Shown: positions 11,310-20,984 of the stretch, piece by piece | Layout: the number at the start of each line of letters is the position of its first letter | Position numbering within the stretch: the first letter of the stretch is position 1 | Origin: Megascapheus bottae | Taxonomy: Eukaryota; Chordata; Mammalia; Rodentia; Geomyidae | Reading direction: 5' to 3' | Assembly: GCA_024803745.1 (NCBI GenBank) | Contig: JANJXV010000013.1 | Coordinates: 14,009,501 to 14,073,500 of the forward strand | Length of the DNA stretch: 64,000 nucleotides | The notes under the pieces: model-generated | Seen by the model: only the letters and a program-made list of their open reading frames with translations | The model's database searches: none | What the model was told of the DNA's origin: nothing | Translations under genes and position numbers: made by a program

Positions 11310-11634
11310 CACTCAATTTGTAATTGTGTGTCTGGGTTCAATTCTTCTGTTAACTGCTGGTGCCTCTCTATCCATTTTGATACAGTTTTCATAGTGATCA
11401 TCAAACACATCTCAAGCCGCGTCCAGCAGAATTTACCACCTGGAGGAAAGGAAGAGAGTCCTTTGTTTGCTGAGGAGCCAGCACTTGCTGGAGCCTGTCT
11501 GGGGCCCACAGCATAGACTTGTTGCTCAGTGTGAGATTTCACATACATCAACCCCAGGGCTCACCTCACCTACTACACACTGAGAAACAGTCTCATTACA
11601 CTTTGCATATTGGAAAAAGGAGCTAAGCTTTGTG

Positions 11635-11636
<2 letters not shown>
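11310..11636. other. Intergenic, unassigned
   Basis: Not SINE-like. Contains open frames on both strands without recognisable homology. Confidence 0.4.

Positions 11637-11639
<3 letters not shown>

Positions 11640-11698
<59 letters not shown>
11640..11698. repeat. (GT)n
   Basis: About 58 bp of GT, adjacent to the tail side of the next inverted SINE. Confidence 0.95.
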
Positions 11699-11700
<2 letters not shown>

Positions 11701-11917
11701 CCAGTACTGGGACTTGTATTCAGGGCATGGTCCTGTCCCTTAGCTTTTTCACTCAAGGCCGACACTCTACTGCTTGAGCTATACCTCTACTTCTGGTTTT
11801 TGAGTGATTACTCAGAGATAAGAATCTCATGGGCTTTCTACCTGGGCTGGCTTTGAACATCAATCCTCTTAACTTCCTAACTAGCTAGAATTATAAGCAT
11901 GGGCTACTGGGGCCAAC
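11699..11917 (-). mobile_element. B1-Geo SINE
   Basis: Inverted copy: cagtactgggacttgtattc ... ctagctagaattataagcatgggc. Confidence 0.8.
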
Positions 11918-11926
11918 GACCAGCAG

Positions 11927-11995
11927 ACTTGTAGCTCCAATTAACCAGCAGAAAGCAGAAAGACCCTGAGTTCAAGGCTCAGTACTGGTAAGAGG
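11927..11995 (+). mobile_element. B1-Geo SINE 3' fragment
   Basis: Contains ctccaattaaccagcag and the Geo end gagttcaaggctcagtactgg, with an internal deletion. Confidence 0.6.
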
Positions 11996-12190
11996 AGAGA
12001 GGGAGAAGGAGAGGGAGAGGGAGGGAGGGAGGGAGAGAGAGAGAGAGAAAGAGAGAGAGGGGGAGGGAGGAGAAGGAAGAGTAGAGAGAAGAGAGGAGAG
12101 GAGAGGACAGGAGAGGAGAGGAGAAGAGAAGAGAAGAGAAGAGAAGAGAAGAGAAGAGAAGAGAAGAGAAGAGAAGAGAAGAGAGAAGAG
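11992..12190. repeat. Polypurine (GA/GGA/AAGAG)n tract
   Basis: Nearly 200 bp of almost pure purine with a regular agaagagaag period at 12,120-12,185. Confidence 0.95.
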
Positions 12191-12268
12191 GAGCTAGAAG
12201 TGTAGCTCCAGTGATAGAGCACCTGCCTAGCTAGCAAGGGCAATGCCCTGAGTTCAACCTGACTAAAA
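12191..12268 (+). mobile_element. ID/Geo-like SINE fragment
   Basis: gtagctccagtgatagagcacctgcctagctagcaagg with gagttcaacctg: tRNA-like boxes A and B. Confidence 0.55.
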
Positions 12269-12332
12269 TACATACATACATACATACATACATACATACA
12301 TACATACATACATACATACATACATAAATACG
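12269..12332. repeat. (CATA)n
   Basis: About 60 bp of tetranucleotide repeat. Confidence 0.95.
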
Positions 12333-12351
12333 TACGTACATAAGTAGAAAG

Positions 12352-12577
12352 AAGCTGGGTGCCTGTGGCTCGTGCCTGTAAACCTAGTTACTCAGGAGGC
12401 TGAGATCTGAGGATTGTGGCTCAAAGCCAGCCAGGGTAGGAAAGCCCTTGAGATTCATCTCCAATTAAGCATCTAAAAAAAACTGGAAGTAGAGGTATGT
12501 ACGGCTCAAGTGGTAGAGCATTAGCCTTTAGCAAAAAAGCTCAAAGAAAGCACCCAAGGCCCTGAGGACCAGTAGAA
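12352..12577 (+). mobile_element. B1-Geo SINE
   Basis: Complete copy whose tail continues as (AAAT)n to about 12,612. The box-B region of the Geo module is deleted. Confidence 0.8.
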
Positions 12578-12639
12578 TAAACAAACAAATAAATAAATAA
12601 CTAAATAAATTTACCTCGAATAGTGTAGGCAAGTTGGAA

Positions 12640-12765
12640 ATAGCAATCAAAATAAGGCAGGAATACTATATTAATATTAGATAAAGTCAACTTCAGAGCA
12701 AAGAAAATTACTAAACACATAGTAAAACACTCTATAATACAGCTAGCTAATATTCTTCAACAATC
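12640..12765 (+). mobile_element. L1 ORF2 endonuclease-region relic
   Basis: Conceptual reading near 'AGILLILDKVNFRAK.ITK' resembles the conserved L1 ORF2p endonuclease segment (AGVAILISDKIDFK type). Heavily decayed. Confidence 0.5.
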
Positions 12766-13085
12766 ACAACAGTGGCAATAAGAAAAACACAACAACAACA
12801 ACAACAACAAAAAACCAGTCTGACAAAGTGCAACAGCCCAGAGGATGCTCAGGAGTCAAAGCAATTAAATGGGTACATTATCTTAATCCTTCCAGATCAG
12901 ATGAATTTAGGAACTGAATCAACTGTGGATTTCAGTCTACAACATTATATCAATAGAGGCTTATTCCATATGAATACATGGGCCATAATAACTGAAGGTG
13001 CTCATAATGGAAAAAATTTTCCAGAGAATCCATGGCTTCCTTCACAATTTAGTTGTTTTTTTTTTTTCTATAAATCAAAAACTAG
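12766..13085. other. Unassigned, possibly L1-derived
   Basis: Follows the L1 endonuclease relic and holds a short (CAA)n at about 12,790-12,811. An open frame at 12,772-13,140 spans it but ends in SINE sequence. Confidence 0.35.
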
Positions 13086-13185
13086 TCTAAGCCAGGTACT
13101 GGTGGCTCACACCTGTAATCCTAGCTGCTCAGGAGGCTGAGATATGAAGATCATTGTTTTTCAGCCTTGGTAGGAAAGTCCATGA

Positions 13186-13635
13186 AATTTTTTCTTTCTT
13201 ATTTATTTATTGTGGTTATGGGGCTTCAATTCAGATGCCTGGGCACTGTTTCCTGAGCTTTTTTTTTTTTTTTTTTTTTTTTTTTGCCAGTCCTGGGCTA
13301 TGAACTCAGGGCCTAAGCATTGTCCTTGGGCTTTCTCAAGCTCTACCACTTGAGCCACGGCACCGCTTCCGGCTTTTCTCTATGTATGTGGTACCAAGGA
13401 ATTGAACCTGAGTCCTCATGCATGCTAGGCAAGCACTCTACCACTAGGCCAAACTCTTGGCCCTCCTGAGCTCTTTTTGCTCGAGGCTAGTGCTCTACTA
13501 CTTTGAGCCACAGCTCTAATTCTGGAGCTAAGAGTCTCACAGGGACTTTTCTGCCTGAGCTAGCTTCAAATCATGGTCCTTAGATCCCAGTCTCCGAGTA
13601 GCTAGGATTACAGGCATGAGCCACCTGTGCTCAGC
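13186..13635 (-). mobile_element. Middle B1-Geo SINE of the nest
   Basis: Inverted copy at 13,186-13,258 that resumes at 13,466-13,635, interrupted at 'cctgagctctttttgctc'. Confidence 0.8.
13259..13465 (-). mobile_element. Innermost IDL-Geo SINE of the nest
   Basis: T tail of about 26 nt, Geo module, ID-like head. 'cctgagct(c)ttttt' occurs at both junctions as the probable TSD. Confidence 0.9.
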
Positions 13636-13775
13636 CCATGTGATTCTTATCTCCAATTAACCACCAAAAAGCCAGAAGTAGAGCTGTGGCTCAAATGGTA
13701 GAGTACCTGCCTTGAGCAAAAAACTTGGGGACAACACCTAGGCCCCAGTTCAAGCCTCTGGATGGTGCACACACA

Positions 13776-13984
13776 TACACAAAACTGACTAGTTTAGAAA
13801 TTAAATTAGTGAATTTTAAAAACCAAATGGTATCTCAGGAACATTAAAGAACATTTTTAATTTTCTTGATTCTTAGGCTTCAGTTTCAGCCCGGAACTAA
13901 ACCACTAGTTCTCTGGGGTTTCCAGTTCTCTGCCTCACTCAAAAGTAATGGGGAAAAAAGATAAGGAAACAAACTCTTTATTAT
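13776..13984. other. Intergenic, no repeat recognised
   Basis: Separates the SINE nest from the following L1 relic; it may be decayed L1. Confidence 0.4.
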
Positions 13985-14905
13985 CTACTCATTTATCCAC
14001 TCATGCACCTGCCTTCCCTTTTACTGACACTTTTAGAAACCCTGATTAATACAGTCATGATATATCAAATCAAAGATATTTCAGAAAAGGAAAATCATAG
14101 GTCTACTCCATTTAGGAATATGAATACATCTAACTGCTTGATATGTTATCAAATCTCACTCAAAAGTATGCAAGAAAGCAATCACTTCATTGCTTGACTG
14201 AATTTAATCCAGATATGGAAAACTAGCTTAATATTAGAAAACTCACAAATGTAAGTCATTATAATAAGTGGTTAATAGAGAAAAATACAATGTCCCTTAG
14301 GCAGAACAATCCTACAACTCTAAATCATGGTAAGTATTTATGGGTAAATAAGAATAGAAAAATATGCAAACAAAGAGTAGATATTTTTTTAAACACCCAG
14401 AGAAGCTTCATTCTAAATGGAGACATGAAGGAAGCATTTTCTCTGGAATCAGGAAAGGCAGACAAGAAAGCCCACGTTACTCTTTTATTAATATGATATT
14501 GGATATTGTATCCAGTCCAATATAACAAAGAGAAAGGATATTAAGGTCAAGGTATTGGAACAGAGGACATAAAATATCATTGCTTCTGAATAACAAACCC
14601 AAACAAATAGACTGATATATTATTAAAAGTATTATGCTGTTCAGAGTCAGAAGATTATAAAAGTCAGATATATTTCTATATATCACAGCAACCAGCTAGA
14701 AAATTAATTTTTTAAGCACAGGTATATCAGAGAATATCAAGTCCCCAGGATCTGATAAACCTACCAGCAGATTTTTTTAAGACCTCTGAGAAAAAAATTA
14801 TAAACATGCAATTCTCCATAAGCTGATCTACAAGTTTGATGTGATGCCAATATATACCCCAACAGTTTCCATGGAACCTGATAAGACACTGGTTAAAATA
14901 TATCT
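13985..14905 (+). mobile_element. Ancient L1 ORF2 (reverse transcriptase) relic
   Basis: Nucleotide order follows the L1 ORF2 reverse-transcriptase and downstream region: aaatgtaagtcattataataagtgg, ctaaatggagacatgaaggaagcattttctct, and aagctgatctacaagtttgatg ... tttccatggaacctgataa correspond to well-conserved L1 stretches. Many stops and frameshifts; no intact ORF. Its relation to the 12.64 kb piece is consistent with one decayed element broken by SINEs. Confidence 0.75.
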
Positions 14906-15015
14906 GGATGCCAGGCCCAGGGGGTCATGCCTGTAATCCTAGCTACTCAGGAGGCTAAGACCTGAGTATTGTAGTTTGAATCCAGCAAAGACAGGAAAGT
15001 CTATGAGACTCTGTT

Positions 15016-15246
15016 TTCGTTTTGTTAGTCATGGGGCTTGAACTTAGTCCCTGGGCACTGTTCCTGAACTTTTTTGCTCAAGGCTAATGCTCTACCACTT
15101 TGAGCCACAGAACTACTTTCAGTTTCTGGTGGTTCATTGTAGGTAAGAGTCTCATGGACTTTTCTGGCTGGGCTGGCTTTGAACTGTGATCCTCAGATCC
15201 CAGCCTCCTCAACTAGGATTACAGGTGTGAGCCACCAGCCCCCAGC
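15016..15246 (-). mobile_element. B1-Geo SINE nested
   Basis: Inverted copy inserted in the 7SL-like part of the outer element. Confidence 0.85.
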
Positions 15247-15298
15247 CCCCATGAAACTCATCTCCAATTAACCACCCCCAAAAAAGCTGGGAGTGGAG

Positions 15299-15498
15299 GG
15301 GCCGGGAGTTTTGCCTAGTGGTTAAAGTGCCTGCCTAGCATGCACGAAGACCCGGGTTCGATTCCTTGGTACCACATACATAGAAAAAAGCCGGAAGTGG
15401 TGCTGTGGCTCAAATGGTAGAGCTCTAGCCTTGAGAAAGTCCAAGGACAGTGCTCAGACCTGAGCTCAAGCCCAGGACTGGCAAAAAAAAAAAAAAAA
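15299..15498 (+). mobile_element. IDL-Geo SINE, 'ttaaag' subfamily, nested
   Basis: Carries tggttaaagtgc and gattccttggtaccac. TSD gctgggagtggag (15,286-15,298) / gctgggagtagag (15,499-15,511). A16 tail. Confidence 0.95.
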
Positions 15499-15588
15499 GC
15501 TGGGAGTAGAGCTGTGGCTCAAGTGGTAGAGCACTTGAGCACAAAAGCTCAGGGAAAGAACCCAGACCCAAGTTCAAGCTCCAGGACC

Positions 15589-15591
<3 letters not shown>

Positions 15592-15639
<48 letters not shown>
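15592..15639. repeat. (CA)n
   Basis: About 46 bp of CA grown from the outer SINE tail. Confidence 0.95.
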
Positions 15640-15640
<1 letters not shown>

Positions 15641-16125
15641 GTTATGTGGAAGAATAAAGGATCAGGATTAGCTAGGACATTCCCGAAGCTGAAAGAAGGG
15701 AAAGATGATGCAGATTCCCAGAAGATTTTCTAACCCTCCCCTCAGCTCACCTCCTAGGACCCCCTTGGGTAGCCTAAAAGATTGTAGACAATTCCCCAAA
15801 ATTGTTGGAAATGTCTTGGGATATTGAAGTGCCACATAACATAGGAAGGACACCAACTCAAAAGGAACTCAGCGAGGCAAAGTTCACTTCGGCAGAAGGA
15901 TGTGCTACTGGCAGGCAGCCAAGTAAGCAAGTGCACTGGGTAGGCAGGTCACCTAGGATTTACTCCTATTGCCAGTCAGAACATGGGTTCACAGTCTTAC
16001 ACAATTGGCTAGTTTGAAAGGGTTAAAAGTTTGCTCAAGCAATCAACCCAAACCAGGAAAACTGCCCAAAACAGAAACCCAGAAAAACAGTTCTTACTCA
16101 GCTGAGCCACACCTACAGCCCTAGG
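15640..16125. other. Intergenic, no repeat recognised
   Basis: Several overlapping ORFs of 60-71 codons on both strands; none has recognisable homology. Confidence 0.4.
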
Positions 16126-16127
16126 GG

Positions 16128-16293
16128 GGGGAAAAATTTGTTGGCTTGAACTCAGGGCCTGAACACAATCCCTGAGCTTCTGAACCACAGGCACCACTTC
16201 CAGCTTTTCAGTTTATGTGGTACTAAGGAATCAAACTCAAGGCTTCAGACTCTCTAGGCAAGCACTATATCACAAAGCTACATTCTCAGCCCA
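16128..16293 (-). mobile_element. IDL-Geo SINE, diverged
   Basis: ggcttgaactcagggcctga ... gtactaaggaatcaaactc ... gctacattctcagcc, with a deletion in the Geo part. Confidence 0.8.
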
Positions 16294-17276
16294 ACCCTAG
16301 AAAATTTTTATGATAATATGCAGCTTAACTAAAATGCCTTCTTATCAGAGAGAGCTACCTTTGGAATGGTGATGCTTATGTCAACCAATCACTTTGACAG
16401 AAAAAAAAAAAAAGATCTTAATCCCTACACATTGAAGCCAGGATGCAGATAAGACTGAGGTCTTCACTTATCACATGACTCCCATAAGCTCCCATTGTCA
16501 CCCACAGACTAGGGTGGCATTATGTTCACCCAGTGAATAATGTCAGCCCCAAACGAGTATCCAATAGCCTTGTGCCACATCCCCAGTGTTGTATGTTTTC
16601 TCTTCAAGGGCATAGTCACTTAGCAAGAGACTAAAAGCTTTCCAGGAGGAGACTTGAAGGGAAGTTTGTAGTACATACTTATGGTCACATGGCAGGGTCC
16701 TCCCTTAAGTGAATCCAGCCTTCCTCTCCATCAACATGCTGGAGGCCTATGAATTGGCTTAGTTTTGTAACTAGACTTAACACAATAAACTCTCACTGTG
16801 GTGACCTGAGTCAGGATTCTGATTTCAAAGTATGTAGACAAAGCCACACCTTTGCAGACTGCCCATCTGCTCACTCTCAAGAATCTCATCACCAATTAGT
16901 TCTTCCCACAGATCTCTGAAAGCCAAACATGTTAACTAGCCCTTCTGTGCCCGAAACTTATTATGGTAATTTTTCACTCATCTTGGTGGCCAAAGTTGAG
17001 CAAGCACCTGGCATCATCTAACCCTAGAATTCAGTTATTTTCACTGAAATCAGAAGGCCCAGGTCTCATCCCATGACCATCTGTGGCATTGCTTTTCAGG
17101 GGCACCCATTACCTGGCTATAGCTTAATGTGAGTAAAGCCTCTTTTCTATCAAAGTGGGTTGCTAAAAAGGTTCTTGTATTGACCTTGTGGCTTGGCATT
17201 TGTTGATTATTCTGCTAAGACAATACCAACAAGTATAGAAGGGTAAATTCTTTGGCATAAACAAAGGATTTTTGAG
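16294..17276. other. Non-SINE segment of about 1 kb, unassigned
   Basis: The longest SINE-free stretch in this part of the window. Text such as acaataaactctcactgtgg near 16,783 resembles the polyadenylation region of some old LTRs, but I cannot assign a family. No coding evidence. Confidence 0.35.
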
Positions 17277-17277
17277 G

Positions 17278-17480
17278 GCTGGGAATGTGGCTTAGTGGTA
17301 GAGTGCTTTCCTAGCATGCATTCTGAAGCCCTGGGTTCAATTCCTCAGTACCACATAAGCAGGGAAAGCTGGAGATGGTACTGTGGCTCCAGTGGTAAAG
17401 TGCACACCTTGAGCAAGAGAGGCTCAGGGACAGTGCCCAAGCCCTGGGTTCAAGCCCCAGGTCTAGGGGGAAAAAAAAAG
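17278..17480 (+). mobile_element. IDL-Geo SINE, older subfamily
   Basis: Starts agggctgggaatgtggctta; full length with A9 tail. Confidence 0.92.
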
Positions 17481-17636
17481 AGGATTTGAAATGCAAGGGT
17501 TTTTTTTTTGTCTTAACTGGATCTTCCAAAAATGGAGGAGGAAGACACACCTCAGATTGCTCAAGAAAGTAGCAGAGGATGTGAGCTTTCAGATTACTTA
17601 TGTACTGTTAATTTTTATCACAAGGTTGGTTTTGTT

Positions 17637-17702
17637 TTGTTTTTGCAGGTCCTGCGGCTTAAACTTGGGGCCTGGGTGCTGTCCCTGAACCTTTGTGTGT
17701 TT
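17637..17702 (-). mobile_element. B1-Geo SINE, first part of a split copy
   Basis: Inverted Geo end. The rest appears to continue at about 18,500-18,695; the text cctgaacctytttgtg is present at both break points. Confidence 0.6.
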
Positions 17703-17740
17703 TTATAGACAAGGAGTCCACTCTGTTGTCTGGTACTTTT

Positions 17741-18151
17741 TTTATTCAAAGATTTTATTAACACTGATTTTTTACATCATAGTTCAAATATCATGTTTAA
17801 CAAACAAGGGAATCTCTATATGCAATCACTGGCACATAGATTTTAGAACATAATTAAAATTAAGCTGAGAGTTTATATGTCATAAATACATATCGATCTA
17901 TATAACATTATGTCTATAGAGTATTCATCCCATCATAGGTTTTTACATCTATATAGTTTTGTTTATATCTCCAAGACCATGTCAATAACCTTGGGTACAT
18001 GAATATTGAGTCATCGCTCTTGTACTGTTTGGATCTAATGTCCACATATCAAGGAGACCATGGTCCTTTTGTTCATTTGGTCATTGCTTATCTTGCTCAA
18101 CATGATTTGCTTTAGTTCCTAGCACGTACCATTATTTTACCTTTTCTCTTG
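17741..18151 (-). mobile_element. 5'-truncated L1 3' end with TSD
   Basis: Reverse complement of an L1 3' UTR plus the last part of ORF2 (tttgctttagttcctagc ... attattttacc matches the 21.5-21.6 kb L1 in inverted form). It ends in a T run after ttttattcaaag. TSD ttgtctggtactttt (17,726-17,740) / ttgtttggtactttt (18,152-18,166), one mismatch. Confidence 0.88.
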
Positions 18152-18197
18152 TTGTTTGGTACTTTTGAGGCTTTAATTGGCTTGAAGGTTGTTGACT

Positions 18198-18322
18198 CTC
18201 TCTGTGTCTCTCTGTGTGTCTCTCTGTATCTTTGTGTCTCTCCCTGTCTCTCCCTGTCTCTCCCTGTCTCTCCCTGTCTCTCTCTCTCTTGCTCTCTCTC
18301 TCTCTCCCCTCCCCCCCTCTCT
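18198..18322. repeat. (TC/TCTG)n low-complexity tract
   Basis: About 120 bp of TCTCTG/TCCCTGTC units leading into the tail of the next inverted SINE. Confidence 0.9.
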
Positions 18323-18500
18323 CGTAAGTCCTAGGGCTTGAACTCAGGGCCTGTGCACTGTCCTTGGGCTTTCTCAAGTCTAGAGCTCCAACACTTGAAC
18401 CACAGCACCACTTCTGGATTTTTCTGTGTATGTGATACCAAGGAATCGAACCTGGGTCTTCATGCATGCTAGGCAAGCACTCTACCAAACTCTGGGGCCC
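18323..18500 (-). mobile_element. IDL-Geo SINE
   Basis: Inverted copy with a short deletion in the ID-like head (ctctaccaaactctgggg). Confidence 0.85.
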
Positions 18501-18695
18501 CTGAACCTCTTTGTGCTTAAGACTAGCACCCCACCATTGAACCATAGTGCTACTAGTGTTTTTTTTTTCTGCATAGTTTATTGGAGAGAAGAATCTCACA
18601 GACTTTTCAGCCTAGGCTGGCTTCAAACCGTGAACCTCAGATCTCAGCCTCCTGAGTAGCTAGGATTACAGGCATGTGCTACCCGCACCAGGCTA
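18500..18695 (-). mobile_element. B1-Geo SINE, second part of a split copy
   Basis: Starts ctgaacctctttgtgcttaag and ends gtgctacccgcaccaggct. Continues the piece at 17,637-17,702. Confidence 0.75.
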
Positions 18696-18840
18696 TCCAT
18701 GGGACTCTTATCTCCAATTAGCCACCATGGCCAATCATGGATCCGTGGAGCTGTGACTCAAGTGGTAGAGGGCTAGCTGTGAACCCAAATGATCAGACTC
18801 AGTGCTGAGCTTCTGAGTTCAAACCGCAAGACCAATGCAT
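18696..18840 (+). mobile_element. B1-Geo SINE 3' half
   Basis: Begins at gggactcttatctccaatta; Geo module to 18,835. The head is missing. Confidence 0.75.
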
Positions 18841-18859
18841 ATGCACACGCACATGCAAA

Positions 18860-18952
18860 CAGGATCTCATGGACTTTCCTACCCGAACTGGCTTCAAATG
18901 GTCCTCGGATGGCAGTCTTCTGCATAGCTAGGATTACAGGTATGAGCCTGTA
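18860..18952 (-). mobile_element. B1-Geo SINE 5' half
   Basis: Inverted 7SL-like part: tctcatggactttcctaccc ... agctaggattacaggtatgagc. Confidence 0.7.
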
Positions 18953-19027
18953 TTCTAGCAGGTGGTGGCTGGCTACCATCTTTAGCAGGCTGGTATCACT
19001 GAATGAGTCTATAATCCAAAGGGAACA

Positions 19028-19290
19028 GTGACTGTGCCAAGGTTTGTTAATGGTTGCTTTATGTAAATGCATTCTACCCTCTTTAACCTAGCCAATTATG
19101 AGTAGATTGGGAACCCGAGCTCAGCCAATTGGAGCACAGAGGCAGGGCCTGCTGTGTTAGGGATAAAAAGGAACCAACTAGCTTACTCTGTGTGCTTGTC
19201 AGTCAGATTTTTGGCTTGTGGCACACCCGTCTGCAGAAGTAAAGATTGCCTTTCTGAGGGTTTTTTGAGTTGATGTTCTTATTCCTAATA
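19028..19290 (+). mobile_element. Probable ERV LTR (solo or fragment)
   Basis: Compact LTR-type layout: CCAAT boxes at 19,092 and 19,125, TATA-like gataaaaag at about 19,162, then a downstream leader-like stretch and a polyadenylation-like AGTAAA at 19,238 followed by attgcctttctgaggg. This matches class I (gamma-like) LTR organisation. I cannot fix the TG...CA ends or a target duplication, and no internal retroviral genes adjoin it. Confidence 0.6.
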
Positions 19291-19349
19291 TCCCAAGCCA
19301 TTTCTGACATTAAGGTTTTAGTAAATAAAACACCCTTTGAGCCTTCCCT

Positions 19350-19505
19350 CAAGCAAGCCCTGGCAGGAAAGTCTATGATACTCTTACCTCCAATTTACCA
19401 GCAAGAAGACCTAAAAGAGGAGCTGTTGCTCAAGCAGTGGAGTGCTAGCCTTGAACACAAAAACTTTTGGACAGTACCCAGGCCCTGAGTTCAAGCCCCA
19501 TTCCC
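19350..19505 (+). mobile_element. B1-Geo SINE, 5'-truncated
   Basis: Starts at ggcaggaaagtctatgatac; Geo module ends gagttcaagccccattcc. Confidence 0.75.
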
Positions 19506-20436
19506 ATCAGATGTCTTAGGAATAAGGTGGGAAAGTCATCTTCATGTGGCCTGAAACCATTAACTGCGCAGATCATCCAGTCCCTTTTGTTCTAAATTCA
19601 TATACACCAGATAAACTTCTGAATATAATGTGGTTGCTTGGTATCCTGTCTCAGGGTAAAAGTGCTCTGATCAGAAAACACGTGTGTTCCAGTGAGAATT
19701 AATAAGCTAGCACGTATTGGTAGTTTTTGTTGTTTGGTTTTGAAACAGAAACTCACCCTTACAGCCCAGGCTGGCCTTGAACTCCTGAGTGCTCTTTGTG
19801 GGCTCCACAGGGCCTGGCCACTGGTCTATAATTACAACATTCTCTGTGAGATCGGTGAACAAGGGAGTGTTTGCATGGGAAAGATGATTCTGGATTTCTG
19901 AACTTCCCTGGCAGAGGGAAATGACCTCTATCAAAAACTGAACTGTGTTTCTAAGCTTGCAAGTCAAGAGCAAGGTGTTAATATATTTGCCAAATTTCTA
20001 ATTTAAATCTCTCAAGTGTTTTGTCTTGGAACAAAGCGTCTGCCAGAGTTACTGGCTTCATTAGTTTTATTTGAGGGCTAAATGAGAAGAATCGTGTATA
20101 GAATTTTCAGACTGTTGTGCAGAATAAAAGGACTTAAGTTATTTATATACATTAGGGAGTTGCAGATACTAGGTATAGTCATGTCGTTTCCCATGACAAC
20201 CAATTAGTATGCAGTACTTTGGTATGCAAGTTCCTAGCATAGGAAATAATGCTAAATTTTTGATGGCCTATGATTTTTTTAAGGAGTCTTTGCACACAAC
20301 CTTATAAAGTCACTCTTTTCTTTTTATGACATGAAATCTTGAACATGATGACTCCAAATAGAAATCCTCTATGGCTGTAGTCTTGTGAATATTCTTAATT
20401 TCTCTAACCAGGTCTTCAAAATGGTCTCATGTATGT
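19506..20436. other. Intergenic, mostly unassigned
   Basis: Contains a B1-like fragment at about 19,725-19,830; the rest has no recognised gene or repeat. Confidence 0.4.
19725..19830 (-). mobile_element. B1-like SINE
   Basis: gttttgaaacagaaactcac ... cccaggctggccttgaactc is the inverted B1 core. Confidence 0.7.
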
Positions 20437-20437
20437 T

Positions 20438-20661
20438 GATTCTGGGGTCTGAACTCAAGCCTAGGTGCTGTCCCTGAATTTATTTTACTCAAGGCTATAA
20501 CTCTACCACTTGAGCCACGGCTCTACTTATAGATTTTTTGGTAGTTTAGTGGAGATAAGAGTCTCACAGACTTTCCTGCCCTGGCTGGCTTCAAAGGACC
20601 ATCCTCAGAACTCAGCTTTTTGTCTAGCTAGATTACAGGCATGAGCCCCAGTGCCTAGCTA
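20438..20661 (-). mobile_element. B1-Geo SINE
   Basis: Inverted full-length copy ending gagccccagtgcctagct. Confidence 0.85.
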
Positions 20662-20787
20662 ACAATTTTCCTAACAACTGGGATATACAGAATCTTAAAT
20701 AAGTCTTTATTTTTAGATAAGATACTATTAGCCAGAACTTACTGGATAATACATGTAGAATCTAGGAATTAATAACTTGAATACAAG

Positions 20788-20975
20788 GGCCAGGAGTTTG
20801 GTCTACTGGAAGAGTGCTTGCCTAACATGCATGAAAACCTGAGTTCCTTGGTCCCATCCATAGAAAATGCCGGAAGTGCTCAAGTGGTAGAGTGCTAGCC
20901 TTGAGAAAGCCCAAGGACAGTGCTCAGGCCCTGAGCTCAAAGCCCAGGACTGGCAAAAAATAAAAAGAAAAAAAG
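20788..20975 (+). mobile_element. IDL-Geo SINE
   Basis: agggccaggagtttggtcta; box B of the ID-like half is partly deleted (gagttccttggtcc). Its A-rich tail abuts the L1 that follows. Confidence 0.88.
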
Positions 20976-20984
20976 AAAAGGGAA

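Larger units (their letters stand above)
13090..13775 (+). mobile_element. Outer B1-Geo SINE of a three-layer nest
   Basis: Head at 13,090-13,185, broken by two later elements, resuming at about 13,636 (tgtgattcttatctccaattaac) through the Geo module to 13,775. Confidence 0.8.
14909..15590 (+). mobile_element. B1-Geo SINE split by two SINEs
   Basis: Outer pieces at 14,909-15,015, 15,247-15,299 and 15,499-15,590. Confidence 0.8.

Noticed and set aside
16294..17276. Named LTR family
   Set aside because: Some LTR-like polyadenylation text but no ends, TSD or family consensus that I can recognise.
18132..18599. 155-codon ORF rich in Arg/Glu/Asp
   Set aside because: Encoded by the inverted SINE and its TC-rich low-complexity tract.
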